Source: Saccharopolyspora aridisoli (lineage in GTDB: Bacteria > Actinomycetota > Actinomycetes > Mycobacteriales > Pseudonocardiaceae). From it: DNA of 64,000 bases. The notes beneath the pieces were generated by a model. It ran no database searches, was not told where the DNA came from, and worked only from the letters and a program-made list of their open reading frames with translations. A program made the translations under genes and the position numbers. Below are positions 1 to 7,137 of the stretch, piece by piece. Location of the stretch: contig NZ_SMKV01000003.1 in the NCBI RefSeq assembly GCF_004348445.1, positions 124,001-188,000 of the forward strand, in the 5' to 3' direction. The first letter of the stretch is position 1, and every line of letters starts with the position of its first letter.

Positions 1-1
1 C

Positions 2-1021
2 GAGAAGAAGGCCGTTTTCATCAAGGCGGACGGCACTCCGTACTTCCCCGAGGCGGGAGGCCCGGAGCCGGCGCCGATCGGCGACGACGTGGCCATCCCG
101 GTCGACGGCACCGTCGAGGTCACCGTGCCCCGCATGTACGGCGCTCGCGTGTACTACTCCCTCAACGACACCCTGGAGTTCCAGGTCGTCCAGGGCGCCG
201 ACGGCACGACCTCGGTCGTGCACCCGAACTTCGTCTCCAGCGAAGACCCGAACTTCGGCAAGGACTGGACGTTCGCGGAGTTCACCCTCAACGCCGAGCA
301 GCTCTACGCCAACATCAGCTACGTCGACTTCGTCGCCGCCCCGATCGGGTTGCACCTGACCACCACCGGCAGCGGTGAGCAGAGCGTCCCCGGCATGCCC
401 ACCGGTGGCATGGACAAGGTCGCCGAGAGCCTCAGGGGCATGGGCGGCAACTGGGCCACGCTGGTGCAGGAGACCAACGGCAAGGTCGTGCGGGTGCTCA
501 ACCCGAACCACCGGGCCGCCGACTTCGAGGGCTACATGGAGCCCTACGTCGACGAGGTCTACGCCAAGTACGCGGGCGAGTCGCTGTTCGTCGACACCCA
601 GCGCGAAGACCTCGGCATCATCGAGGGCAAGGTCGAGGGGGAGGAGCTGGTGTTCGGCGCGGAGCGCTTCGCCAAGCCGTCCTCGGTGGACATCTGGGGT
701 TGCAACAGCGGTCCGTTCGCCAACAACCCGGGCAGCGACTCGCAGGAGCGCCTGGCGATCGTGCCGCGGCTGGCGGCGGCGTTCAACCGCACGACGCTGC
801 TGATCAACCCCAACCAGCCGCACGAGGAAGACCCGGCGACGTTCTACCAGAACGACATCACCAACCACTACGCGCGCGTGGTGCACGAGAACCTGCCCGA
901 CGGCAAGGGTTACGCGTTCGCCTACGACGACGTGAGCTCCAACGCCGGCGAGGACCACAGCGGCAAGGTCAACGCGGGTGACCCCGAGGTGTTCACCCTG
1001 ACCCTCAACGCCCTGCGCTGA
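2..1021 (+). CDS. Beta-1,3-glucanase family protein (GH64), 5'-truncated by the window
   Basis: The reading frame is open from base 2, so the N-terminus lies outside the window; about 339 residues are visible. I recognise the GH64 (thaumatin-like endo-beta-1,3-glucanase) pattern: an early SLNDTLEFQVV-type segment, then PNF..EDPNFGKDWTFAEFTLN, the SYVDFVAAPIGLHL core strand, and a C-terminal half with DIWGCNSGPFANNP. Family members are secreted and cleave laminarin-type glucans of fungal walls into oligosaccharides; the signal peptide would be in the missing part. The gene is monocistronic in view: a strong terminator follows 190 bp downstream. The internal ATG at 89 is probably not the true start, because conserved-looking sequence continues upstream of it. 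Confidence 0.85.
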   Translation, partial: EKKAVFIKADGTPYFPEAGGPEPAPIGDDVAIPVDGTVEVTVPRMYGARVYYSLNDTLEFQVVQGADGTTSVVHPNFVSSEDPNFGKDWTFAEFTLNAEQLYANISYVDFVAAPIGLHLTTTGSGEQSVPGMPTGGMDKVAESLRGMGGNWATLVQETNGKVVRVLNPNHRAADFEGYMEPYVDEVYAKYAGESLFVDTQREDLGIIEGKVEGEELVFGAERFAKPSSVDIWGCNSGPFANNPGSDSQERLAIVPRLAAAFNRTTLLINPNQPHEEDPATFYQNDITNHYARVVHENLPDGKGYAFAYDDVSSNAGEDHSGKVNAGDPEVFTLTLNALR

Positions 1022-1205
1022 CGAGCTTGATCCCAGGATCAGCTCGCTCGGCGGTGCGGTAGCGGAGCTCGTCACCCCGGCTCCGGGCGCCGCTCCTGAT
1101 GCGCGCCAACGGCGTCCTCACCGGACGGCGTCCGAGAACCCGCGGCGGCGCGAGCTGCGAAGGTGGTTCAGGCGCCTCGCGGCTGCGCAGCGCAGTCCAG
1201 TGCGC

Positions 1206-1244
1206 AACGGCGGCCGACCCACGACGTGGGTCGGCCGCCGTTTT
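1206..1244 (+). terminator. Intrinsic terminator after the GH64 gene
   Basis: A perfect 15-bp stem (1208-1222 with 1226-1240, extendable to 17 bp) encloses a 3-nt loop and is followed directly by TTTTC. It also argues that the next gene starts after it, at 1285, and not at an upstream in-frame start near 1099. Confidence 0.85.
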
Positions 1245-1284
1245 CGTCGGCTGGGCTCGGGGGCTCGGTGGGTGTTGCGCAAGA

Positions 1285-2106
1285 ATGAACGGCGTGGACG
1301 GTTCTGTGATCAGGGATGACGCTTCGCGCAAGCGCGGTCGCAAGCAGCAGCGCCCGGACCCGCAGGAGAGCCCGGTCGCGGAGTTCGCCTGGCAGCTGTG
1401 CGAGTTGAAGGACGCCGCGGGCGACCCGTCTTACGACCGGATGCGCAGCGAGTTGGGTGCCGCGGCGTCGAAGTCGGCGCTGTCGGCGGCGGCGCGCGGC
1501 AAGGACTTGCCGTCGTGGGAGACGACGTGGGAGTTCGTCCGCTGCCTCGCGGTCGGGGTGCTCGGCCAGGACGAGAACACCGCGCGCCGGGAGTGGTCGA
1601 GGCGCTGGGAGTCAGCGCGGACCGTTCCCGAACCTGATCCCGAACCTCCCCGACCGGAATCCCGGTGGTGGCCGAAGTGGCTGGTCGCGGGCGTCGTCGG
1701 GGTTGTCGTGGCGGCCGGTGCGGTCTGGTGGTGGTGGCCGGAGGAGCGCCCGATTCCCGGGGACGCGTCGTTGATGCTCAGCGAAACCGTCCCGGACGGC
1801 ACCGAATTCGCGATGCGGCAGAACTTCGCCAAGACCTGGGAGGTCCGCAACGTCGGCCGGGAACCGTGGGAGGGGCGGTACCTGGCGCAGGTCTTCCGCG
1901 AGGGCGACGCGGCGTGCACCGCTCCGCAACGTGTCTCGGTCGGCGACGTGGCGCCCGGCGAGACCGTCACGCTCGCTGTTCCGGTCTTCACCGGGAACGA
2001 ACCCGGACGCTGCAAGATCGCGTGGAAGATGGTCGACGAGGACGGTCGGCAGTACTTCCCCGAGGACCTCCGTCCCGTCTTCTTCGACATCCGAATCCGA
2101 CCGTGA
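1285..2106 (+). CDS. HTH / transmembrane / NBR1-Ig-like domain protein
   Basis: A 273-residue single-pass membrane protein. Residues about 30-110 match the XRE-like domain that begins many actinomycete membrane proteins (LKDAAGDPSYDRM ... AARGKDLPSWETTWEFVR ... EWSRRWE). A TM segment at about 130-150 (WLVAGVVGVVVAAGAVWWWW) follows, then an external beta-sandwich resembling the NBR1 Ig-like domain: DGTEFAMRQNFAKTWEVRN, a VSVGDVAPGETVTLAVP strand pair, and a final WKMVDEDGRQYFP. NBR1-like domains in bacteria are thought to be binding modules; the ligand here is unknown. ATG 1285 was chosen because an upstream in-frame start would read through the terminator. The two Cys in the outer domain (AACTAP, GRCKIA) may form a disulfide. 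Confidence 0.75.
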   Translation: MNGVDGSVIRDDASRKRGRKQQRPDPQESPVAEFAWQLCELKDAAGDPSYDRMRSELGAAASKSALSAAARGKDLPSWETTWEFVRCLAVGVLGQDENTARREWSRRWESARTVPEPDPEPPRPESRWWPKWLVAGVVGVVVAAGAVWWWWPEERPIPGDASLMLSETVPDGTEFAMRQNFAKTWEVRNVGREPWEGRYLAQVFREGDAACTAPQRVSVGDVAPGETVTLAVPVFTGNEPGRCKIAWKMVDEDGRQYFPEDLRPVFFDIRIRP

Positions 2107-2379
2107 CCCCGCGGGGGACTCCCCGGCACCCCCTGTCGGCCGAGGAGTCCCGCCCGGGTCGTCACCCACGTTATTCGCCCCGGCGGCCGAACCCCACGGA
2201 TCAATGGGCGTACCTGCACCCCGAGCCATTTCCTGAAGTCTTCGCAGCTCACCGCTTTGGCCAACCTCGCCTCGCGGTCAAAGCCCGAGTTCGCGGGCCT
2301 TGCGGATCGTCAGGGTCGCGGCGGGCGACCGCGGCGCGCAGGTCCACGGCGAACGTCCAGGCGTGGTGCGCGTGGTCCT

Positions 2380-2421
2380 CTCAACGGCCAGGTCCTGCGC
2401 GCCAACGGCGGCATCATCTGA
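2380..2421 (+). pseudogene. SDR C-terminal remnant
   Basis: The frame reads LNGQVLRANGGII followed by a stop. This is the typical last strand of short-chain dehydrogenases (LNGQ.L..NGG). The upstream frame does not continue as an SDR, so it looks like the tail of a decayed or replaced gene, just ahead of the intact SDR gene at 2550. The fragment is short, so chance resemblance cannot be excluded. Confidence 0.4.
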
Positions 2422-2512
2422 CGCACCGCCGCGCCTCCGCCTCTCCCCGGGTTCGCCGGATCACGGCGGTTTCCGGTGTTGGCTGGGTCAGGGGCGACTT
2501 CCGGGTAGAGTC

Positions 2513-2531
2513 AAGTCAACGGTGTTGACTT
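2513..2531. promoter_or_regulatory. Palindromic operator before the SDR gene
   Basis: AAGTCAAC-GGT-GTTGACTT is a perfect 8-bp inverted repeat with a 3-bp centre. It ends 8 bp before the GGAGG ribosome site of the SDR gene, so a bound repressor would sit near the transcription start. The likely binder is the convergent TetR at 3558-4100; this is inference from proximity. Confidence 0.55.
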
Positions 2532-2549
2532 CGCTCGTGGAGGTGCTCG

Positions 2550-3557
2550 GTGGGAGACGTGCTGAGCGGTAGGAGCTCGATCGCGGAGTGGCTCAGCCAC
2601 CCCGAGGGGAGGCCGCTGATCGAGGAGGTGCTGGCCGACTCGGGCCGCGACGCCGAGGCGCTGGCGCCGGTGAGCGGGATGCCGCTCGAGCAGTTGGTCG
2701 AGATCAGCCAGGGTGCGTTCAGCCGCGAGGCCGTCGTCGACATGGTGCTGCGGGTCAACGGCGGGGTCATGCCCGAGGTCGAGGGCGTCGCGTCCGGCTG
2801 GCAGGAACGCCTCGTGCCCGGACGCTTCGAGGGCAAGACCGTCATCGTCACCGGTGCCGCCTCCGGCATCGGACGCGCCACCGCCTCGCGCATCGCGCGC
2901 GAGGGCGGCCGGATCGTCGCCGCCGACATCAACTCCGGACCGCTCGACGAGCTCAAGACCGATCTGCCCTGCGCGGTCACGGTGGCCGGGGACATCTCGC
3001 AGGCCGCCGACGTCGAGCGGATCATCGCCGCCGCAGGCGAGCGGATCGACGGGCTCGCCAACGTCGCCGGGGTCATGGACGACTTCAGCCCGCTGCACGA
3101 ACTCGACGACGCCGTCTGGGAACGCGCCTTCAGGGTCAACGTCGACGGCCTGATGCAGCTCACGCGTGCCGCTCTGCCGTCGATGTTGGCGGCGGGCAGC
3201 GGTTCCATCGTCAACGTCGCCTCCGAAGCCTCGCTGCGCGGCAACGCCGCCGGCGTCGCCTACACCGCCTCCAAGCACGCGGTTCTCGGCATCACCCGCA
3301 ACACCGCCTTCATGTACGGGCCGTCCGGGATCCGGGTCAACGCGGTCGCGCCGGGCGGGGTGGCCACCGGCATCAGCGCGTCGATCGGGGAGATGTCGGA
3401 GTTCGGCAGGCAGCGCACGAGCGGGTTCATGGGGCTGATGCCGCCGGTCGCGACGGCGCCGCAGCTGGCCGCCTCGATCACCTTCCTGCTCAGCGACGAC
3501 GCGGTGAACCTCAACGGCGCGGTCCTGCCCTCCGACGGCGGGTGGTCGGTGCAGTGA
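2550..3557 (+). CDS. SDR-family NAD(P)-dependent oxidoreductase with N-terminal extension
   Basis: 335 residues. The classical SDR core begins near residue 95: TGAASGIG cofactor loop, NVAG strand, catalytic Ser in VNVASEAS, YTASK (catalytic Tyr and Lys), and a C-terminal LNGAVLPSDGGWS. It is predicted to be a cytosolic alcohol/ketone oxidoreductase; the substrate is unknown. The first ~90 residues are not part of the SDR fold and are unusual. They contain SIAEWLSHPEGRPLIEEVL and SGMPLEQLVEISQG, a pattern I associate tentatively with a small domain in some actinobacterial GH3 glycosidases. Start GTG 2550 has GGAGG 6 nt upstream. The stop abuts the stop of the convergent TetR with no gap. Confidence 0.85.
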   Translation: MGDVLSGRSSIAEWLSHPEGRPLIEEVLADSGRDAEALAPVSGMPLEQLVEISQGAFSREAVVDMVLRVNGGVMPEVEGVASGWQERLVPGRFEGKTVIVTGAASGIGRATASRIAREGGRIVAADINSGPLDELKTDLPCAVTVAGDISQAADVERIIAAAGERIDGLANVAGVMDDFSPLHELDDAVWERAFRVNVDGLMQLTRAALPSMLAAGSGSIVNVASEASLRGNAAGVAYTASKHAVLGITRNTAFMYGPSGIRVNAVAPGGVATGISASIGEMSEFGRQRTSGFMGLMPPVATAPQLAASITFLLSDDAVNLNGAVLPSDGGWSVQ

Positions 3558-4100
3558 TCACGGCGTGAGCAGTCGCTGCAGCAGCGCTCCGTAGCGTTCG
3601 ACCAAGCCGGTGCGGTCGGCGGCCAGCCGCTGGTCGCCGACCACCCACAGCGCGTAGAGCAGGCCGCCCACCAAGGCTGCGGCCGAGCGTGCGCGGTCCT
3701 CGGCGTCCGGGCCGCGCATCCGAACCCGCAGCGGTTGCACGAACGACGTCTCGTGGATCTCGCGCAGCCGCGCGGCGATCTGCGGGTTGCCGCTGCCCTG
3801 CACCATCGCCAGGTAGATCGCGCGGCTGCGGCTGTCGGAGTCGAGCAGCACCTCGACGAACCGCGAACCCAGCTGCTCCAGCGGCACGTCCAGCAGCGGT
3901 TCGTCGTCGATGCTCAGGTGCATGGTGTCCAGGAACAGCAGCTCCTTGCTGCCGAAGTGCCGGATCACCAGAGCCGGGTCGGTGGCGGCCAGCGAAGCGA
4001 TGTCGCGGACCGAGGTGTCGGCGTAGCCGTGCGCGGTGAACAGCCGGGTCGCGGCGTCGCGGATCGCCTCGCGCGTCTGGTGTCCGGACCTCCTGGCCAT
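3558..4100 (-). CDS. TetR-family transcriptional regulator
   Basis: 180 residues. The N-terminal TetR helix-turn-helix is clear: IRDAATRLFTAHGYADTSVRDIASLAATDPALVIRHFGSK, roughly residues 10-50. The C-terminal ligand domain is divergent, as usual for the family. The gene converges on the SDR gene, and the palindrome at 2513-2531 is a good candidate operator, so it may repress the dehydrogenase and respond to its substrate (inference). Its start is divergent from the methyltransferase at 4184, leaving 83 bp for both promoters. Confidence 0.85.
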   Translation of the reverse strand: MARRSGHQTREAIRDAATRLFTAHGYADTSVRDIASLAATDPALVIRHFGSKELLFLDTMHLSIDDEPLLDVPLEQLGSRFVEVLLDSDSRSRAIYLAMVQGSGNPQIAARLREIHETSFVQPLRVRMRGPDAEDRARSAAALVGGLLYALWVVGDQRLAADRTGLVERYGALLQRLLTP

Positions 4101-4183
4101 GTCGCGGAGGATATCGGCACGACCCTTCGGCGTGACCTCTCCCGCGTAGGCTTCAAGGCACCACAGTGGAGGGGGCGGGAAGC

Positions 4184-4960
4184 GTGCAGATCGACATCAA
4201 CACGCCGCAGTCGGCGCGGATCTGGAACTACTGGCTCGGCGGCAAGGACCACTACGCGGTCGATCGCGAGGCCGGGGACGCTGTGATCGCGCACATCCCG
4301 GACATCCCGGAAGGTGCCCGCGCTGAGCGCGCGTTCCTCGTGCGCGCCGTGCGTCGGCTCGTGGAGACCGAGGGCTTGCGGCAGTTCCTCGACGTCGGAA
4401 CCGGTCTGCCGACCGCCAACAACACCCACGAGGTCGCCCAGCGCCTCGATCCCGAGAGCCGCATCGTCTACGTCGACAACGACCCGACCGTGCTCGCGCA
4501 CGCTCGCGCGCTGCTGACCAGCACTCCCGAGGGCGCGACCGACTACCTCGACGCCGACATGCGGCAGCCCGGGGACATCATCGAGGCGGCCAAGCGGACC
4601 CTGGACTTCAGTCGGCCGATCGGTCTGATGATGCTCGGCGTGGTCAACCACCTGATGGACGACGAGGAAGCGTACCGGGTGGTGCGCGAGCTGGTCGACG
4701 CGCTGCCCGAGGGCAGTTTCCTCGTGCTCACGCACTCATCCGCCGAGGTGCACGGCGAGCCGATGCTGCGCGCGATGCGGGAGACCACCGAGCGCGGCGG
4801 CACGCCGATCCGGGCGCGCACCGCCGCCGAGATCGAGGGCCTGTTCGCGGGCACCGAGCTGCTGGAACCCGGCGTGGTCAGCTGCTCGCAGTGGTGCCCG
4901 GACACCCCAGGCGAGCCCAAGCCCGTCTACCTCTTCGGAGGCGTCGGCCGCATCGGCTGA
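4184..4960 (+). CDS. SAM-dependent methyltransferase, DUF574 family
   Basis: About 258 residues. It matches the actinobacterial S-adenosyl methyltransferase family formerly called DUF574: the N-terminal signature SARIWNYWLGGKDHYAVDRE, SAM motif LDVGTGLPTANNTHEVAQ, and YVDNDPTVLAHARALL. Members occur in many copies in Streptomyces and relatives and few have known substrates. I prefer GTG 4184 over GTG 4166: a GGAGGG site lies about 10 nt before 4184, and a TAGGCT -10 box at 4147-4152 would place the transcript start near 4160, leaving a short leader. The start is divergent from the TetR gene. Confidence 0.85.
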   Translation: MQIDINTPQSARIWNYWLGGKDHYAVDREAGDAVIAHIPDIPEGARAERAFLVRAVRRLVETEGLRQFLDVGTGLPTANNTHEVAQRLDPESRIVYVDNDPTVLAHARALLTSTPEGATDYLDADMRQPGDIIEAAKRTLDFSRPIGLMMLGVVNHLMDDEEAYRVVRELVDALPEGSFLVLTHSSAEVHGEPMLRAMRETTERGGTPIRARTAAEIEGLFAGTELLEPGVVSCSQWCPDTPGEPKPVYLFGGVGRIG

Positions 4961-5046
4961 CGCCGCGGATTCTTCTGCTCCAGGGGAGGAGTGCACCCAG
5001 AGCAGAAGAATATCTTTCGTACATGCGGACGATCGGCTGAAGTATC

Positions 5047-5076
5047 TTGCTCGAAACACGGCCTTCTGTGTAATTC
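5047..5076 (+). promoter_or_regulatory. Probable promoter of lat
   Basis: TTGCTC and TAATTC hexamers separated by 18 bp lie in a comparatively AT-rich stretch 48 bp before the lat start. The inference is from hexamer match only. Confidence 0.45.
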
Positions 5077-5123
5077 TTGTCGTGTGCGTGAGACCCGCGC
5101 ACACGCAGCCGGGAGGCCGAATC

Positions 5124-6476
5124 ATGACCGCTCAGCACGAGACCGTTTCGACCGCAGTCCCCGCCCAGCGGACCGGAACCGACCCCGTAGCCGCGCTGAA
5201 AGCGCAGGTCACCGGCGACCTGATGGACATCGTCGTGGATCTCGACGCCGGCGAGGGCTGCCGCCTCCGCGACGTGCGCGACGGCACCGAGTACCTCGAC
5301 CTGACGATGTTCTTCAGCTCCGCGCCGCTCGGGCACGGACACCCAGGCCTGCGCACGCCGGAGTTCGAGGACGCCCTGCTGCGCGTCTCGCGGGTCAAGC
5401 CGTCCAACCCCGACTTCGCCACCGAGGAGCAGGCGCGCTTCGTCGATGCCTTCCAGCGGGTCGTCGGGATCCCCGAGCTCCCGCTGCTGTTCTTCATCGA
5501 CGGCGGAACCCTCGCCGTGGAGAACGCCCTCAAGGTCGCATTCGACTGGAAGACCAAGGTCAACGCGCGACGCGGTGTCGCCGTGCGCGGCAGCCGCGTG
5601 ATGCACCTGGAGAAGGCGTTCCACGGGCGCAGCGGGTACACCCTGTCGCTGACCAACACCGACCCGTCCAAGATCCGCGACTACCCGATGTTCGACTGGC
5701 CGCGGATCCCCAGCCCCGCCATCGAGCCCGGTGAGCGGTGGGACTCCGCCGAAATGCTGCCCGAAGAGGTCCAGGCGCTGGGCGCGGCCGAGGCGGCGCT
5801 GCGCCGCTACGGCGCCGAGATCGCTTGCTTCGTCTACGAACCCATCCAGGGCGAGGGCGGCGACCGGCACCTCCGCCCGCAATTCCTGCAGGCGGTGCAG
5901 CGGTTGTGCGTCGAGCACGACGTGCTCACCGTCGCCGACGAGGTGCAGACCGGCGCGCTGACCGGTCAGGCGTGGGCGCACCAGGCGCTGCGCCTGGAAC
6001 CCGACCTCGTCGCCTTCGGCAAGCGGCTGCAGGTCTGCGGCGTCATGGGCGGCCGCCGGGTGCTCGACGTCGCCGACAACGCCTTCCGCGAGCCCAGCCG
6101 GATCAGCTCCACCTGGGGTGGCTCGTTGACCGACATGGTCAGGGCGACCCGGATCCTGGAGGTCATCGAGGCCGACGACCTCTTCGCCCACAGCCGCGCC
6201 ATGGGACAGCTCCTGCTCGGCGAGCTGCGGGACCTCGCCGCCGAGTTCCCGTTCCTGATCCACTCGCCGCGCGGCCGGGGGCTGATGTGCGCCATCAGCT
6301 TCCACGACCCGGACCACCGCGCCCGAGCCCTGGAGATCGCGCGGGACCAGCACCGGACGCTGTTCCTGCCGTCCGGACCGGACTCGCTGCGCGCCCGTCC
6401 GCCGCTCTCAGCGCGCCCGGAGGAGATCCTCGACGCCGTCGCAGCCCTCCGGAGGACCCTCACGTACCTGGCCTGA
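5124..6476 (+). CDS. lat: L-lysine 6-transaminase (lysine epsilon-aminotransferase)
   Basis: 450 residues, close to the ~449 of M. tuberculosis LAT (Rv3290c), and recognisable along its whole length: VKPSNPDFAT, FFIDGGTLAVENALKVAFDWK, LEKAFHGRSGYTLSLTNT, FVYEPIQGEGGDRHLRPQF, DEVQTG, AFGKRLQVCGVM. Lys300 in the FGK motif is the PLP-binding lysine, at the same position as in the mycobacterial enzyme. It transfers the epsilon amino group of lysine to 2-oxoglutarate, giving allysine, which cyclises to piperideine-6-carboxylate. This feeds lysine catabolism or, in some actinomycetes, lysine-derived metabolites. ATG 5124 has a GGGAGG site. No partner gene is adjacent, so the fate of the product is not shown here. 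Confidence 0.92.
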   Translation: MTAQHETVSTAVPAQRTGTDPVAALKAQVTGDLMDIVVDLDAGEGCRLRDVRDGTEYLDLTMFFSSAPLGHGHPGLRTPEFEDALLRVSRVKPSNPDFATEEQARFVDAFQRVVGIPELPLLFFIDGGTLAVENALKVAFDWKTKVNARRGVAVRGSRVMHLEKAFHGRSGYTLSLTNTDPSKIRDYPMFDWPRIPSPAIEPGERWDSAEMLPEEVQALGAAEAALRRYGAEIACFVYEPIQGEGGDRHLRPQFLQAVQRLCVEHDVLTVADEVQTGALTGQAWAHQALRLEPDLVAFGKRLQVCGVMGGRRVLDVADNAFREPSRISSTWGGSLTDMVRATRILEVIEADDLFAHSRAMGQLLLGELRDLAAEFPFLIHSPRGRGLMCAISFHDPDHRARALEIARDQHRTLFLPSGPDSLRARPPLSARPEEILDAVAALRRTLTYLA

Positions 6477-6485
6477 CCGGAGGAT

Positions 6486-6533
6486 GACCGGATTGGTAGC
6501 GGGAATCGTGACCGGTTCCCGCTGAATCCGGTC
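6486..6533. terminator. Bidirectional terminator between lat and the response regulator
   Basis: A long hairpin: GACCGGATT (6486-6494) pairs with AATCCGGTC (6525-6533), and AGCGGGAA (6498-6505) with TTCCCGCT (6516-6523). It lies exactly between two convergent genes. Confidence 0.8.
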
Positions 6534-6540
6534 GCGCGCT

Positions 6541-7137
6541 TCAGATCCAGCCCTCCTGCCAAGCCCTCCGGGCCGCTTCGTGGCGGGTGGTGACGTCGAG
6601 CTTCGCCATGGCTGCCGACAGGTAGTTGCGCACCGTGCCGTGGGCGAGGTGGACCTCGGCGGCGATGCTGGCGATGGTGCCGCCCTTGAGGGTGTGCCGG
6701 AGCAGTTCCAGCTCGCGATCGGTCAGCGGGCAGGCGTCTCCGGTGAGGGCCGTGGCCGCGATCTCGGGGTCGATGTAGCGCCCACCGGACTGGACGTCGC
6801 GCAGGATCGCCGCGAGCTTGGTCGCCGGCGTCGTCTTCGGGACGAAACCGCGGATTCCCGCCGCCAGCGCCCGTTTCAGCACGCCCGGCCGGGCGTGCCG
6901 GGTGACCAGCACGATCGGGAGATCCCCGGTGAGCCGCTTTGCCGCCTCGACCCCGTCGAGGTCGGGCATCTCCAGGTCGAACACGGCGATGTCCGGGCGC
7001 TGCAGGCGAACCGCCTCCAGCGCTTCGACGCCGTTGCTGCACTGGGCGACCACCTCCAGGTCCGGCTCCAGCGCCAGCAGAGCGGCCAGCGCGCCCCTGA
7101 TCAGGTCCTCGTCGTCGGCAAGCACCACGCGGATCAC
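6541..7137 (-). CDS. NarL/LuxR-family response regulator
   Basis: 198 residues. Receiver domain (1-120) has the acidic pocket D8/D9, phospho-acceptor Asp54 (AVFDLEMPDLDG), Thr in LVTRHA and the conserved Lys in VPKTT. The C-terminal LuxR helix-turn-helix spans about 135-195 (LTDRELELLRHTLKGGTIASIAAEVHLAHGTVRNYLS). It overlaps the start of the upstream sensor kinase by 4 bp, so the two are co-translated as a DesK/DesR-type pair. Its probable target is the divergent ABC exporter beyond the kinase. A dyad at 8364-8377 is a candidate binding site. Confidence 0.93.
   Translation of the reverse strand: MIRVVLADDEDLIRGALAALLALEPDLEVVAQCSNGVEALEAVRLQRPDIAVFDLEMPDLDGVEAAKRLTGDLPIVLVTRHARPGVLKRALAAGIRGFVPKTTPATKLAAILRDVQSGGRYIDPEIAATALTGDACPLTDRELELLRHTLKGGTIASIAAEVHLAHGTVRNYLSAAMAKLDVTTRHEAARRAWQEGWI

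Larger units (their letters stand above)
2107..2549. other. 443-bp intergenic region with SDR remnant and operator
   Basis: No intact gene is seen. It holds a short remnant of a short-chain dehydrogenase C-terminus (2380-2421) and a palindrome (2513-2531), listed separately. The rest shows no recognisable coding or RNA structure. Confidence 0.6.

Noticed and set aside
5124-6476. lat as part of a beta-lactam (cephamycin) cluster
   Set aside because: No pcbAB, pcbC or other cluster gene is in the window; the neighbours are unrelated.
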